DNA from: JAWXUK01 sp044432725
Lineage (GTDB): Bacteria > Bacillota > Clostridia > Oscillospirales > Oscillospiraceae
DNA: 64,000 nucleotides
Assembly (NCBI GenBank): GCA_044432725.1
Contig: JAWXUL010000011.1
Span: 18,913-82,912, forward strand
Direction of reading: 5' to 3'
Part shown: in pieces, positions 44,228 to 53,616 of the stretch
Numbering within the stretch: the first letter of the stretch is position 1
How the letters are laid out: every line of letters starts with the position of its first letter
Translations under genes and position numbers: made by a program
Notes under the pieces: generated by a model
Told to the model about the DNA's origin: nothing
Databases searched by the model: none
Seen by the model: only the letters and a program-made list of their open reading frames with translations

Positions 44228-45370
44228 TTACGATGAGGATGAGTGTGTATCATTCTCCCCAAAAATATCTTTCAATCTATCCAAATTTTCCAAAATTCTC
44301 GTTGTATTCACCTGATAACAGGGATTTTTGGTATTAACACGATTCATCGTGATCAGTCCTCCCTCCATCATGGGGCTGATGTGGTGGGAGATGGTGGCTG
44401 GTGTGAGAGAAAGTCGCACGGCTAGTTCTTTTCCGTTGCAAGGACTGTCTAAAAGTGACAGTAAAATCTCGAATTTCCGTGTTTCTCCCATAGATTTTAG
44501 AGTTTTGGATAGAGTTTCTGTGGTGATTTGCTCTTGAGCCATGTGGTGGAGTTTATGGAAAAACACTCCACTTGCCAGAATGAAAGTTTCTTCCCCCTCC
44601 TCAATCGCTCGGATAAAAGAAACAGCATTAAAGTGGGAAAAAGAGAAGAAACCTTTCAGATTGTCTGCATTTTCCACAGTGAAAGGGTATTTTTCACCCC
44701 AAGTTTTCTCATCATAACTTGCCCAAGCTGATTCTATTTCAGGATAATATTTGTCTAGTAGTGGCTGAAGCATGGGAAGATTTCTTTCGTAAATATCCTT
44801 AATTTTAGGGAAAATTGTAAGGATTTCTGCTCTATATTTCTCCCAATGCTTGCAAAGTTGATGTATTTTCCACTTCTTCTCGTCAGGAATGGGATAATTC
44901 TCGAGATAGTCCCAAAACTCGTTTTCTCCCACAATTTCCATTTCTCCAGTGACCGTAAAGTTCAAATCACTGGGCTGGGACAGGAGAATTCGGCAAATGA
45001 GAGTGTAAATCCCCTCAATTTCACTACATTTCAGCTGAAAACAGAGAGCAGGTAACCTTTGGAATAGCACTCCTGCCACGGAACAGTACATATCGAAATC
45101 GTCCTGATTTTTCAAAGGTGCAAAATATTTCAGCAGTGTAATTTCTTCCAAAGGCAAACTCTCGTTGACTTGGTCAAAAAACTGCTGCAACAGTGCCACA
45201 TCTTCCAAAAACTCCTCCTTATCCTCCAGAAAATGCTTGGAAAGGAAGTCTTTCGCCCAAGAAAGGACGATTTTTTCTTGTTTTTCCACTTCCAAAGCCA
45301 TCAACTCCAAATAGCAAATGAGTTCCATTCTTTGAAAAAATTCTGACTCTGGAAATTGTTCTAATTTCAT
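44228..45370 (-). CDS. ArsR-type winged-helix regulator with large N-terminal domain
   Basis: This 380-residue protein has an ArsR-like winged helix at its C-terminus (about 285-370): R-K-F-E-I-L-L-S-L-L, G-K-E-L-A-V-R-L-S-L-T-P-A-T-I-S-H-H-I, and G-L-I-T-M-N-R-V-N. The N-terminal 270 residues are helical and acidic and belong to no family I can name; such long ArsR proteins are common next to transporter genes in Clostridia. It is translationally coupled to the MFS gene by an ATGA overlap and probably represses that pair through the inverted repeats at 46675-46725. Confidence 0.85.
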   Translation of the reverse strand: MKLEQFPESEFFQRMELICYLELMALEVEKQEKIVLSWAKDFLSKHFLEDKEEFLEDVALLQQFFDQVNESLPLEEITLLKYFAPLKNQDDFDMYCSVAGVLFQRLPALCFQLKCSEIEGIYTLICRILLSQPSDLNFTVTGEMEIVGENEFWDYLENYPIPDEKKWKIHQLCKHWEKYRAEILTIFPKIKDIYERNLPMLQPLLDKYYPEIESAWASYDEKTWGEKYPFTVENADNLKGFFSFSHFNAVSFIRAIEEGEETFILASGVFFHKLHHMAQEQITTETLSKTLKSMGETRKFEILLSLLDSPCNGKELAVRLSLTPATISHHISPMMEGGLITMNRVNTKNPCYQVNTTRILENLDRLKDIFGENDTHSSSS

Positions 45371-46632
45371 GTTGTTTCCTCCGAAGTAAAAGTTATTTTA
45401 GGGTTAATGGCTACATAGACTGTAAAAATGGCAGACAAAACAGCAAAAAGCATATAAATATGAAGCACTGTGAGAAATCCTGTGGTGATAGTAAAGAACA
45501 AAGTGGCAAGGGGCATGACGGACGTTGCCAAAGTGTTAAAAAGTCCAGAAATTCGTGACATGTACTCTTGGGGGACGGCTTTCATGAAGTTTACACTGAG
45601 ATCCACTTGCATGACCCCACAAAGGAAGCCATAACAGAATAAACTTCCCATAACAAGAGCGATTTTCAGCCAAAAGTAAGTGATTTCCGTTCCAAATACC
45701 CACGTTCCATAAAACAGAGCAATGACCAAACAGCCCAAACCAAACACCTGTTTACTTTTCAGTATATCACAAATTTTACTGGAAAGCAAGCTACCCAAGA
45801 GGGCACCCACAGTCAAAATCACAGAAGAAAATCCATACATATTTTCATTCAAAAGCAGAAAATCACCCAGAAAAACAGCTCTATAGGCAGAAAATGCAGT
45901 CCCTAAAAAGTTTGTTCCCATGGCAACGATTACTACCGACATCAAATAGGGGGAAGTGCGTAAAATAGCCAGACCTTCTCTAAATTCTCGCAGAAAAGCA
46001 CCTTTTTCTTTGGTTTCTTTGGAAACTTCTTCTTGTTTTTTTGTTTGTTCTTCTTTATAATGGATGGTAGAAAGAATCAGTGCTGACAAAATGAAAGTCA
46101 CCATGTCAATGACCATGGCAAGTCCCACACCACCCACTGCAATGATGGTTCCAGTTAGGGTGAAGCCGATAATAACAGATGTTTTCGTCACTGTTTGGCT
46201 GAAACTGATACCAATATTGTAGTTTTCTTCTGATAAAATGCGAGAAACCAGTGCTGTACCTGCTGGGGAGCGAAAAGTTTCTATCATTCCGATGAGTAAG
46301 GTCAGACAAAGGAGTAAAATAGGGTTCAAAACTTCAAAAAAGTACAGAAAGAGGCCTAAACCCATCAGGCATATTCCAGCCACATCGGAAAGAATAGACA
46401 CCACTTTTTTGTTCCAACGCTCCACCAAAACGGCAACAAAAGGCTGAAAAAGGATGCTTGGAAGCAAGGAACTCCCTGCAATAATGGCAACCCAGCGAGG
46501 ATCAGGTACTAATTGATACACAAGCCATGCAAAAGCGATATCGTCCATGGCTGTTCCAAAAATGCTGATGACATTAGCGAGGGTGAGGCGAAGGAAGTTT
46601 TTTTCTTCCCTTAAGATTTTATAGTTTGACAT
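45367..46632 (-). CDS. MFS transporter, drug-efflux type
   Basis: This 421-residue protein has about 12 predicted membrane helices. The N-terminal half has W-L-V-Y-Q-L-V-P-D-P-R-W and the loop V-L-V-E-R-W-N-K-K-V-V between helices 2 and 3, typical of the MFS_3 (enterobactin exporter/macrolide efflux) group. A charged central loop rich in Lys and Glu separates the halves. It is the first gene of a two-gene operon with the ArsR-type regulator, an arrangement usual for inducible efflux. The exported compound is unknown. Confidence 0.9.
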   Translation of the reverse strand: MSNYKILREEKNFLRLTLANVISIFGTAMDDIAFAWLVYQLVPDPRWVAIIAGSSLLPSILFQPFVAVLVERWNKKVVSILSDVAGICLMGLGLFLYFFEVLNPILLLCLTLLIGMIETFRSPAGTALVSRILSEENYNIGISFSQTVTKTSVIIGFTLTGTIIAVGGVGLAMVIDMVTFILSALILSTIHYKEEQTKKQEEVSKETKEKGAFLREFREGLAILRTSPYLMSVVIVAMGTNFLGTAFSAYRAVFLGDFLLLNENMYGFSSVILTVGALLGSLLSSKICDILKSKQVFGLGCLVIALFYGTWVFGTEITYFWLKIALVMGSLFCYGFLCGVMQVDLSVNFMKAVPQEYMSRISGLFNTLATSVMPLATLFFTITTGFLTVLHIYMLFAVLSAIFTVYVAINPKITFTSEETT

Positions 46633-46666
46633 TATTCTTATCTCCTTGTTTGATAAATATAAAATA

Positions 46667-46695
46667 AGAATATCATATAATTAGACTCTTGTCAA
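46667..46695 (-). promoter_or_regulatory. Promoter of the MFS-ArsR operon
   Basis: On the minus strand a perfect TTGACA is followed after 17 bases by TATTCT, about 35 bases before the MFS start codon. Confidence 0.7.
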
Positions 46696-46725
46696 TATAC
46701 ATATTTGAAAAAAATCTAATCATAT
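46675..46725. promoter_or_regulatory. Inverted repeats around the MFS promoter, probable ArsR-type operator
   Basis: ATATAATTAGA at 46675 and TCTAATCATAT at 46715 are inverted copies matching at 10 of 11 positions. One covers the spacer next to the -10 box and the other lies just upstream of the -35 box, so a regulator bridging them would occlude the promoter. Confidence 0.5.
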
Positions 46726-46906
46726 AAAACAAGATTTCATAATTTGTTTAAATTCCAACTATTTCTTGAAACTAGATAACCTCACGCAGATTTATTTCTT
46801 CGTGGGTTTTCTTGCCAAGAGGAAGATTTATAAAGGTAATACATTATAATTTTCTGATCAAATGACACTGAGTTCAGAAATTATTTCAAAGGGATCACAA
46901 AAGAAT

Positions 46907-46948
46907 TTGACACAATATTGACACAATTTGACCCTTTTTATGACACAT
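46907..46948 (+). promoter_or_regulatory. Four direct repeats TTGACACAAT at helical spacing
   Basis: TTGACACAAT occurs at 46907 and 46918, with degenerate copies TTGACCCTTT at 46928 and TATGACACAT at 46939. Start-to-start spacings are 11, 10 and 11 bases, one DNA turn each. OmpR-class response regulators bind such arrays. The -10 box TATACT of the export operon follows at 46957, and the first gene starts at 46988. Confidence 0.6.
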
Positions 46949-46987
46949 TATTTTGCTATACTGTTTTTATAAAAGGAGGTCGTTATC

Positions 46988-48811
46988 ATGAAAACAGCAA
47001 TAGAAAACAAAGAAGAAAAATCCATTTCTAAAGAAAAAGTAAAGAACATACCATGGAAAAAGTACCTTTCCACTACTTTTTGTCTCAGCATCGTCGCATT
47101 GGGGGGCATCCAAGGATACAGTCTTTTTTTCGGAGAAGAAGCACCTGTGGCACTGACTGGTACAGTGAGCTTTGGACAATTAGGAACGGTTCTAGAAGGC
47201 AGTGGCTCTGCCACTTCAGCACAAACCCAGAGCATTTATACTGCCTCTAACAGTGAAATTTTAGGAGTCTATGTCACTGCTGGGGAATCAGTACAAGAAG
47301 GACAGTTATTATACATACAAGATGATTCTGCTTTAGATGATGAAATTTCTGCTTATGAAGATGAAATCGAAGCGTATTTAGCAAGTATTTCCGATTACAA
47401 TAACGAAATTTCTGATTATTATAAGGAAATCTCTGATTTAGAAAAGGAAATTTCTTCAGCTTCTGTGACAGCACCTTTTTCTGGGAAAATTACAAATGTA
47501 ACAATCAGTCCAGCAGATAATGTAAGCAGTGGCAACCAATTAGCGCAACTAACAAGCAGTGCTGTCATGAAAGTAGTCCTATACTTCAGCTATGTCTATG
47601 AACAGGATATTCAAATAGGTGATAAGGCAAGTGTTTCCATACCAGATCAAATGATGACCCTGACTGGAGAAGTTACTGGGATAAAAAAAGTGGAATACAT
47701 TACAAAAGAAGGAACGAAATGTTTTTCTGTGACAATTTCAGTCAATAATCCAAACTCCCTCCAAGAAGGTACGGAAGTGTCTGCCACCATCGGGACCATC
47801 TATCCTGTGGAAGGTGGTACATTGTCAAATGAACAAGATTTATCTATCAATGCCCCTATTTCGGGTGAAGTCACAGAGGTTTTAGTGGATAATTATGAAA
47901 TAGTCACAGCAGGACAGGTGCTTTTCCGTCTAAACACAGAAAGTATATCAGAAACCATCGCTGATTATTACAATGATATTGCAAAAGTGGAAAGTTCTAT
48001 TTCTTCCTTAGAAAGCAAAATTGCCGATTTGGAAGAAGATATTGCAGAGACAGAAGAAAGCCGTTCAGAGTATAAGGTATTTAGCGAAATTTCTGGAAAA
48101 ATTATCTCTGTGAACGTAGTGGAAGGGAATGCAGCCAATATAGTCACTCCAGCAGTAATGATTTATAACATGGATACCATGGAAATGACAGCAAACATTG
48201 ATGAACTTGATTTTGAACATGTCTATCAAGGAATGCCTGTGAAGGTAAGCTATTCCACGGCAAACTCCACTGAAACCTTTGTGGGAGAGGTGACTTCTCT
48301 TAGTTTTGAAGCCACAAATGAAAGTGGAGTGGCATATTTTCCTGTGACAATTTCCATTCCAAGCGATGGTGCCTTATCTTCTGGTGTCAGTTTAAGTTAT
48401 GCCATTTCAGTTGGAGAGGCAGAGGAAGGTTACTTGGTGCCCATTGATGCCCTGAAAAGTTATGAGGAAGGCACTTGTGTCTATATTCAAGGTGATTTAC
48501 CTTCCAATGTGGAAGTAGATGACTTGCCAGAAGGATTTTATGCACAAAAGGTAGAAGTCCTCTCCACCACAAGTCAGTATGCTTTGATAAAAGAAGGTTT
48601 AGAGGAAGACATGGTGCTGTTCACCCGTTATCAAGCAACTGCACCCACAGGAGGAGATAGTACCTCTGCCATGACAGCCATGGGCGACATGGATATGGAT
48701 GCCATGATGGCAATGCGAGAGAGCATGATGGCAGAAGGTGGCATGATGAATGGTGGCACAGGGATGGCAGGAGCGTCCTCCAGTGGTGTCATGGGATCAA
48801 AAAGGGGATAA
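46988..48811 (+). CDS. Membrane-fusion/adaptor protein of a MacAB-like exporter
   Basis: This 607-residue adaptor has one N-terminal membrane helix (about 28-48). Lipoyl/barrel-sandwich halves (V-Y-V-T-A-G-E-S-V-Q-E-G-Q and V-T-A-P-F-S-G-K-I-T-N-V) flank an acidic coiled coil. A second hairpin repeats this pattern (I-N-A-P-I-S-G-E-V-T-E-V, then another coiled coil and F-S-E-I-S-G-K-I-I-S-V). It is longer than usual for the family, apparently through a duplicated hairpin module. The last 60 residues are rich in Met and Gly, with A-M-G-D-M-D-M-D-A-M-M-A-M-R-E, resembling the Met-rich stretch of the lipoprotein at the end of the operon. It should link the FtsX-type permease to export at the outer face. 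The start follows AAAGGAGG. Confidence 0.88.
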   Translation: MKTAIENKEEKSISKEKVKNIPWKKYLSTTFCLSIVALGGIQGYSLFFGEEAPVALTGTVSFGQLGTVLEGSGSATSAQTQSIYTASNSEILGVYVTAGESVQEGQLLYIQDDSALDDEISAYEDEIEAYLASISDYNNEISDYYKEISDLEKEISSASVTAPFSGKITNVTISPADNVSSGNQLAQLTSSAVMKVVLYFSYVYEQDIQIGDKASVSIPDQMMTLTGEVTGIKKVEYITKEGTKCFSVTISVNNPNSLQEGTEVSATIGTIYPVEGGTLSNEQDLSINAPISGEVTEVLVDNYEIVTAGQVLFRLNTESISETIADYYNDIAKVESSISSLESKIADLEEDIAETEESRSEYKVFSEISGKIISVNVVEGNAANIVTPAVMIYNMDTMEMTANIDELDFEHVYQGMPVKVSYSTANSTETFVGEVTSLSFEATNESGVAYFPVTISIPSDGALSSGVSLSYAISVGEAEEGYLVPIDALKSYEEGTCVYIQGDLPSNVEVDDLPEGFYAQKVEVLSTTSQYALIKEGLEEDMVLFTRYQATAPTGGDSTSAMTAMGDMDMDAMMAMRESMMAEGGMMNGGTGMAGASSSGVMGSKRG

Positions 48812-48813
48812 GT

Positions 48814-49545
48814 ATGAGTTATATCAAACTAGAAAATATCCACAAAATTTATATGGAAGGACAAGAAAACGAAGTAAGGGCGTTAGATGGTGTGAATTTA
48901 GAGATAGAACAGGGGCAATTTCTTGCCATCGTCGGTGCATCTGGCTCTGGAAAGTCCACTATGATGAATATTTTAGGCTGTTTGGATGTACCAACTTACG
49001 GAAATTATCGCTTAAATGGGATTCCAGTGGAAGAAATGTCCCCCAAGAAATTATCACAAATTCGCAGTCATGAAATTGGATTTATATTTCAAGGTTATAA
49101 TCTCATTCCATCCCTTTCAGTGCTCGATAATGTGGCTCTTCCTCTTTCTTATCAAGGGATTTCTAAAAAAGAACGACATGAACGTGCCAGAAAAGCCCTC
49201 GCCTTGGTAGAAGTAGAAGAAAAAGCAGAAAACAAACCCTCCCAACTTTCTGGTGGACAGCAACAACGTGTGGCGATTGCTCGAGCTATTTGCACAGAAT
49301 CTCCAGTGCTTATGGCAGATGAACCAACAGGTGCCCTCGACAGCAAAACAGGTGCAGCAGTCTTAGAGATTTTTAAGAATTTGACAGATAAAACCATCAT
49401 TTTAATCACCCATGACCTAAGTATTGCAGCCCATGCCTCCAGAGTCGTCACCATGAAAGATGGTAAGTTGGTATCAGATACAGTAGGTCACGAGGTGCAA
49501 CAAGTCCATGCAGGTGGTGCTGTGCTAGGAGGTGAAAATGGATGA
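48814..49545 (+). CDS. ABC transporter ATPase, MacB/LolD type
   Basis: This 243-residue ATPase has Walker A G-A-S-G-S-G-K-S-T (41-49), Q-loop F-Q-G-Y-N-L-I-P, signature L-S-G-G-Q-Q-Q-R (145-152), Walker B V-L-M-A-D-E-P-T with Glu170, and an H-loop in L-I-T-H-D. The G-A-L-D-S-K-T motif places it in the MacB/LolD export group. The gene starts two bases after the adaptor stop and overlaps the permease start by four bases. Confidence 0.95.
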   Translation: MSYIKLENIHKIYMEGQENEVRALDGVNLEIEQGQFLAIVGASGSGKSTMMNILGCLDVPTYGNYRLNGIPVEEMSPKKLSQIRSHEIGFIFQGYNLIPSLSVLDNVALPLSYQGISKKERHERARKALALVEVEEKAENKPSQLSGGQQQRVAIARAICTESPVLMADEPTGALDSKTGAAVLEIFKNLTDKTIILITHDLSIAAHASRVVTMKDGKLVSDTVGHEVQQVHAGGAVLGGENG

Positions 49546-50726
49546 CAGCAGTTTTTATGGCGCTAGACTCTATTTTCGAGAAGAAAATGCGTTCCTTTCT
49601 CACAATGCTAGGCATCATTATTGGGGTAACAGCTGTTTTAGTTTTAGTTGCACTGGTAGAAGGATATAACGCAGATGTGACAGCATATTATGAAAAATTA
49701 GGGGTCAATAAAGTGGAACTGTCCTTTGACTACTTAGATTCAGCAAGAGGATTAGATTATACAGCCCAATTACAACAGGATACAAAGTCAGAACTTGCGT
49801 CCTATGTTTCTGGAGTTACCCCACTTTCTACCCAACGAAATACCACTGTGAGTTATGGGGAAAATGTAGTTTCCACAAGTACTTTGAGTTTTGCCAATGA
49901 AGATTATGCCGTTAGTGCCAACTATATTTTGGAATCTGGACGAGAATTATCTGTTTTTGATATGGAAAACCGTTCCTATGTCTGTGTTTTAGGGTCATAT
50001 TTAGCAGATTCACTCTTTCCTTACACAAATCCCATTGGAGAAAAAGTCTTGATCAACGGAGGAAGTTATCTTGTCATTGGTACTTATTATCAAAAAGATG
50101 GTGGTACCGAGGGATCAATGGATGATGTGCTCACCATCCCCTATACTCTTTCTCGTTCCCTGTTAGGATCGGCATATCCCACAGAATATGTGGTGAAAGT
50201 ATCCAGTTCCACCATGATGGATTATGTGATGATTGCAATGGAAAATTGGGTTTATGAGAACATTTCAAGCACAGTTGCCACAGTAGAAGTGGTAGACGGC
50301 AACTCTGCAATGAGTGCCAGTCAAGAAGAAATGACTTCTATGACTGTGGTACTAGGAGGTGTTGCTGGCATTGCTCTTTTGGTGGGAGGCATCGGTATTA
50401 TGAATATCATGTTGGTGACAGTCAGCGAGCGAACCCGTGAAATTGGCATCAAAAAAGCCATAGGAGCACCAGATTCTGATATTATCACACAATTTCTAGT
50501 AGAAGCTGGCATACTTTCTGCCTTGGGAGGCGTCATTGGCGTGCTTTTAGGTTTTGCACTTTCTGCTATATTAGGGAAGTTGATGTATGATTTAATTACC
50601 TTCCCCTCTCTCTGGGTCACTGTGGGATCTGTCTTATTTTCCTCCTGTATCGGGGTGATATTTGGACTTTATCCAGCAGCAAAAGCAGCAGCTTTGCAAC
50701 CAGTTGACGCACTACGTATTGATTAA
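49542..50726 (+). CDS. ABC transporter permease, MacB/FtsX type
   Basis: This 394-residue permease has the four-helix MacB plan. The N-terminal helix reads T-M-L-G-I-I-I-G-V-T-A-V-L near residue 20. An extracellular domain of about 220 residues follows, then three C-terminal helices beginning with the family motif G-G-I-G-I-M-N-I-M-L-V-T-V-S-E-R-T-R-E-I-G-I-K-K-A-I-G near 280. The end reads G-L-Y-P-A-A-K-A-A-A-L-Q-P. It forms the exporter with the ATPase and adaptor. The cargo may be a peptide, drug or lipoprotein. Confidence 0.95.
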   Translation: MTAVFMALDSIFEKKMRSFLTMLGIIIGVTAVLVLVALVEGYNADVTAYYEKLGVNKVELSFDYLDSARGLDYTAQLQQDTKSELASYVSGVTPLSTQRNTTVSYGENVVSTSTLSFANEDYAVSANYILESGRELSVFDMENRSYVCVLGSYLADSLFPYTNPIGEKVLINGGSYLVIGTYYQKDGGTEGSMDDVLTIPYTLSRSLLGSAYPTEYVVKVSSSTMMDYVMIAMENWVYENISSTVATVEVVDGNSAMSASQEEMTSMTVVLGGVAGIALLVGGIGIMNIMLVTVSERTREIGIKKAIGAPDSDIITQFLVEAGILSALGGVIGVLLGFALSAILGKLMYDLITFPSLWVTVGSVLFSSCIGVIFGLYPAAKAAALQPVDALRID

Positions 50727-50740
50727 AAAAGGAGCATATT

Positions 50741-52693
50741 ATGAAACTGAACAAAAAGAAGCCTTGGCTCTTGATGGGGATTCTTACCACATTATGCCTC
50801 TCCATTCCCGTGCAAACCACTTTTGCCCTTGATTATTCCAAGGAAACATTGAGCACATTGGGAATTACAGTGCAAAGTTCACAAAAAATCACCAGAGGTC
50901 AATTTGCAGACTTACTCTTTGCCCTCACTGGGAGTAACAGTTTAAGTACAGGACAAAGTCCTTTTTCTGATGTCCCATCTACTCGATCTGATGCCAAAAG
51001 TATCACCGCCATTTATAATCTTGACTTGCTCAGTGGGCGAGGAGACGGCACTTTTGCACCAGATAGTCCCATTACCTTAGGAGAAGCAGTGACTTCTGCC
51101 TTGCGTTTGTTAGAATATACCTCTGCTGATATCGGCTATCGTTGGCCAGAAGACTATGTAGCAAAAGGAGAGACTTTGGGCTTGTTGGACAATGTTGGAA
51201 TGGATGGAAGTTCTACCTTCTCCCAAAGTCAAATGGAATCTTTTCTATACAATATTCTTGGCTGTTCTGACAGTAATGGCATGGAATATACAGAGAATCT
51301 TTTCGTTGATCAGGTAGAAGAAGTCATCATTCTCTCCCAAGAGAGCCAAGTTGCCGTGTTAGAAAATGGAGTAACTACCTATTATACCAGTGAAATCACA
51401 GTGCCTTCTTCCTTTTTGGGTGCTTGTCGTGGAACGTTACTCTTAAATGAAAAAAGTAGCATCGTCGGTTTTTTGCCAGAGGAAAATAATTATGTAGAAA
51501 TTGATCTTTCATATACCACAGCAATGGGTATTTTTGATCAAGATGGTCAATTTCATACAGTACAATCTGCCACAACAGTCGTTTTAGGGGATGTACGTAG
51601 TACTTATGGTATGGATTATTTTACACTTCCAAACTATACTTCTGCTATTTTGTATTATGATAAGACAGGGAAAGTAGATTTGATTTTAGGGAGAAATAAT
51701 GTTTCTTTGGATCAATTTATGGTGACAGGATATTACGAGGATGCAAGTCCAAATCCAGATCAGCCGACCACAGTCACAGTTATGGGGGGAGTTTTTGAAG
51801 TAGAACCTGATATTGCCTATAAATTTAACCAATTTTCTTTGGGACAGCGACTACATCTGCTACTAAATGAAAGTGGGAAAGTGGAAAATGTTATGACTTA
51901 TAGCATGAATTATCTTGAACCACAAATTGGTATTTATAATGGAAATACAGTCACGTTGAGTAATGGCATCACCTTATCCGGTACTACTGTTTATGGGACA
52001 GCAAGTTCAGGCCAACTTGTGGAAGTGTTACCCGCTGGAGTTGGTGAATGGACGATCTCTCTGCCACGAAAAACCACCAGTCGTGATTTGAACTGTGACA
52101 AGGAATCAGGGCAATGGTTTTTGGGAGAATATCCACTTTCTCCACAAGTTGCAGTGTATGACTCTGTTAATTACGTAGAAACAGAGAAAATATCCATGGA
52201 TATTTTTGATTTAGGCTTTGTTTCCTCTTCCGACATTCAATATTATCGTTTGAACGAGGAGAAAGAAGTAGATATTTTATTACTAAATAATGCCAATGGC
52301 AATCGCTTTTTATATGGTATCTTGGAAAGAGACGATACCACAGAGGAGACTTTACTTCTAACAAATGGGGATTTTACCATGGATGGTGTATCTCAGAACG
52401 ATTTTGAAGAAGGAGAAATCCTAGGGATCTACTTCAATAGTGCTGGAAATGTTCAAGAAATAGCTGAACTCTCAGTCACTTCTTCCGTGAATTTAACAGC
52501 TTTTGATGGAGATCGCTCACTTTCTGTAGATGATATCACAATTCCTTTGTCAGAGGAAGTCACTGTTTATCAACCGACTTATGATTCTTGGATTTCTCTC
52601 AGTACGGCATTTGCTGAATGTAAAAATTTTGTTGCTTATTATGATAAAACACCAGAAGATGGTAGGAAAGTGCGAATTATATTCGCTTATTAG
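50741..52693 (+). CDS. Secreted SLH-domain protein
   Basis: This 650-residue protein has a signal peptide cut near residue 30 (T-T-F-A-L). An S-layer-homology region follows (about 45-160) with R-G-Q-F-A-D-L-L, F-S-D-V-P, D-L-L-S-G-R-G-D-G-T-F-A-P-D-S-P-I-T and a third weaker unit. The remaining 480 residues are beta-rich and unrecognised; they contain repeated short strands and no catalytic motif I can see. SLH domains hold proteins to cell-wall polymers. Its place within an exporter operon suggests a wall-bound partner or extracellular extension of the pump. The start has AAAGGAG. Confidence 0.85.
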   Translation: MKLNKKKPWLLMGILTTLCLSIPVQTTFALDYSKETLSTLGITVQSSQKITRGQFADLLFALTGSNSLSTGQSPFSDVPSTRSDAKSITAIYNLDLLSGRGDGTFAPDSPITLGEAVTSALRLLEYTSADIGYRWPEDYVAKGETLGLLDNVGMDGSSTFSQSQMESFLYNILGCSDSNGMEYTENLFVDQVEEVIILSQESQVAVLENGVTTYYTSEITVPSSFLGACRGTLLLNEKSSIVGFLPEENNYVEIDLSYTTAMGIFDQDGQFHTVQSATTVVLGDVRSTYGMDYFTLPNYTSAILYYDKTGKVDLILGRNNVSLDQFMVTGYYEDASPNPDQPTTVTVMGGVFEVEPDIAYKFNQFSLGQRLHLLLNESGKVENVMTYSMNYLEPQIGIYNGNTVTLSNGITLSGTTVYGTASSGQLVEVLPAGVGEWTISLPRKTTSRDLNCDKESGQWFLGEYPLSPQVAVYDSVNYVETEKISMDIFDLGFVSSSDIQYYRLNEEKEVDILLLNNANGNRFLYGILERDDTTEETLLLTNGDFTMDGVSQNDFEEGEILGIYFNSAGNVQEIAELSVTSSVNLTAFDGDRSLSVDDITIPLSEEVTVYQPTYDSWISLSTAFAECKNFVAYYDKTPEDGRKVRIIFAY

Positions 52694-52702
52694 GAGGATA
52701 AT

Positions 52703-53371
52703 ATGAAAAAATTAGTTATTTTGACCACTTCATTGTGTGTGGTACTCAGTTTGGTGTCCTGTAGTGGTGGTGGCGAAGGCACGCCCCCAGCCAATCCCGT
52801 AGATACGAGTGGAATAGAAGAAAATACAAACACTTCCCCAGAAATAGAAAACGACTCAGATGAATCACTGGAAACTCCAGAAGAAACGCAAGGAAATAGA
52901 CTAACAAACCGTGAAAATATGATGTCAGAGAAATTCCAAGGTATGGAGTTGCCAGAGGGTATGGAGTTGCCAGAAGGCATGGATATAGAATCAAAGATGG
53001 CAATGCGAGAAAATATGGAAATGGGAGAAATGGGAGACCGAAGCAACATAAGCTTGCCAGAGGGTTTTGAATCTATGACTCAGGAAGAAAAACAAGAAAT
53101 GATGGCAGCACAAGGGTTTCAAAAGGGCGAAAATACAGTCAATCCAATGACAGGAAGCCAGAACACAGCAGATACTTTTGTTGGTCAAGTGACATTGATA
53201 GAGGATAATGTTTTTACTCTGATTTCAGAAAGTGGAGAAGAAAAAATAGTCATAATCCCGAAAGATTTAACAGTGGCAAATGGTGATTACACAAGAATAC
53301 TTGAAAGTATGAACCTTTCTGTTGCTTTTGATGAATTAAGCAATGTCATCTCAGTCACAATCGTACAATAA
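52703..53371 (+). CDS. Met-rich lipoprotein of the export operon
   Basis: This 222-residue lipoprotein has lipobox L-V-S-C after a hydrophobic signal. An acidic Ser/Thr/Glu linker follows, then a Met-rich stretch (about 72-130) with the doubled unit G-M-E-L-P-E and M-A-M-R-E-N-M-E-M-G-E-M-G. A small beta domain (about 150-222) ends the protein. The Met-rich motif recalls the C-terminus of the adaptor encoded first in the operon (M-M-A-M-R-E). Extracellular Met clusters can bind Cu(I) or Ag(I), but here this is only inference. No family is recognised. It starts nine bases after the SLH gene behind TTAGGAGG. Confidence 0.8.
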   Translation: MKKLVILTTSLCVVLSLVSCSGGGEGTPPANPVDTSGIEENTNTSPEIENDSDESLETPEETQGNRLTNRENMMSEKFQGMELPEGMELPEGMDIESKMAMRENMEMGEMGDRSNISLPEGFESMTQEEKQEMMAAQGFQKGENTVNPMTGSQNTADTFVGQVTLIEDNVFTLISESGEEKIVIIPKDLTVANGDYTRILESMNLSVAFDELSNVISVTIVQ

Positions 53372-53476
53372 AAAAAATCGTGGAATGCGGCAACAAGTTG
53401 TAGAAGAAAAAAAGTTTGATTGCTTCTTATCAGGTCGTTTCATAGATTAAAATTTAGTAAAATTTTTAACATGCTA

Positions 53477-53505
53477 TAGACAATAGGTGGATTTTGTGCT
53501 ATGAT
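53477..53505 (+). promoter_or_regulatory. Promoter TAGACA-N17-TATGAT
   Basis: TAGACA at 53477 and TATGAT at 53500 lie 17 bases apart, about 110 bases before the chosen start of the next gene. Confidence 0.55.
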
Positions 53506-53616
53506 ATAGGCGAACTTTATTGATATCATTGTATTTTTATGGTGGGTAGAAGACAAAAATTAGATAAAGTTATTATTAATTTGCAAATATTATCTAGTGC
53601 TATAGGGAGAATCAGT

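Noticed and set aside
44106..44315. Plus-strand 69-codon frame after the hybrid kinase
   Set aside because: It begins inside the terminator hairpin and overlaps the end of the convergent ArsR gene; no ribosome site is present.
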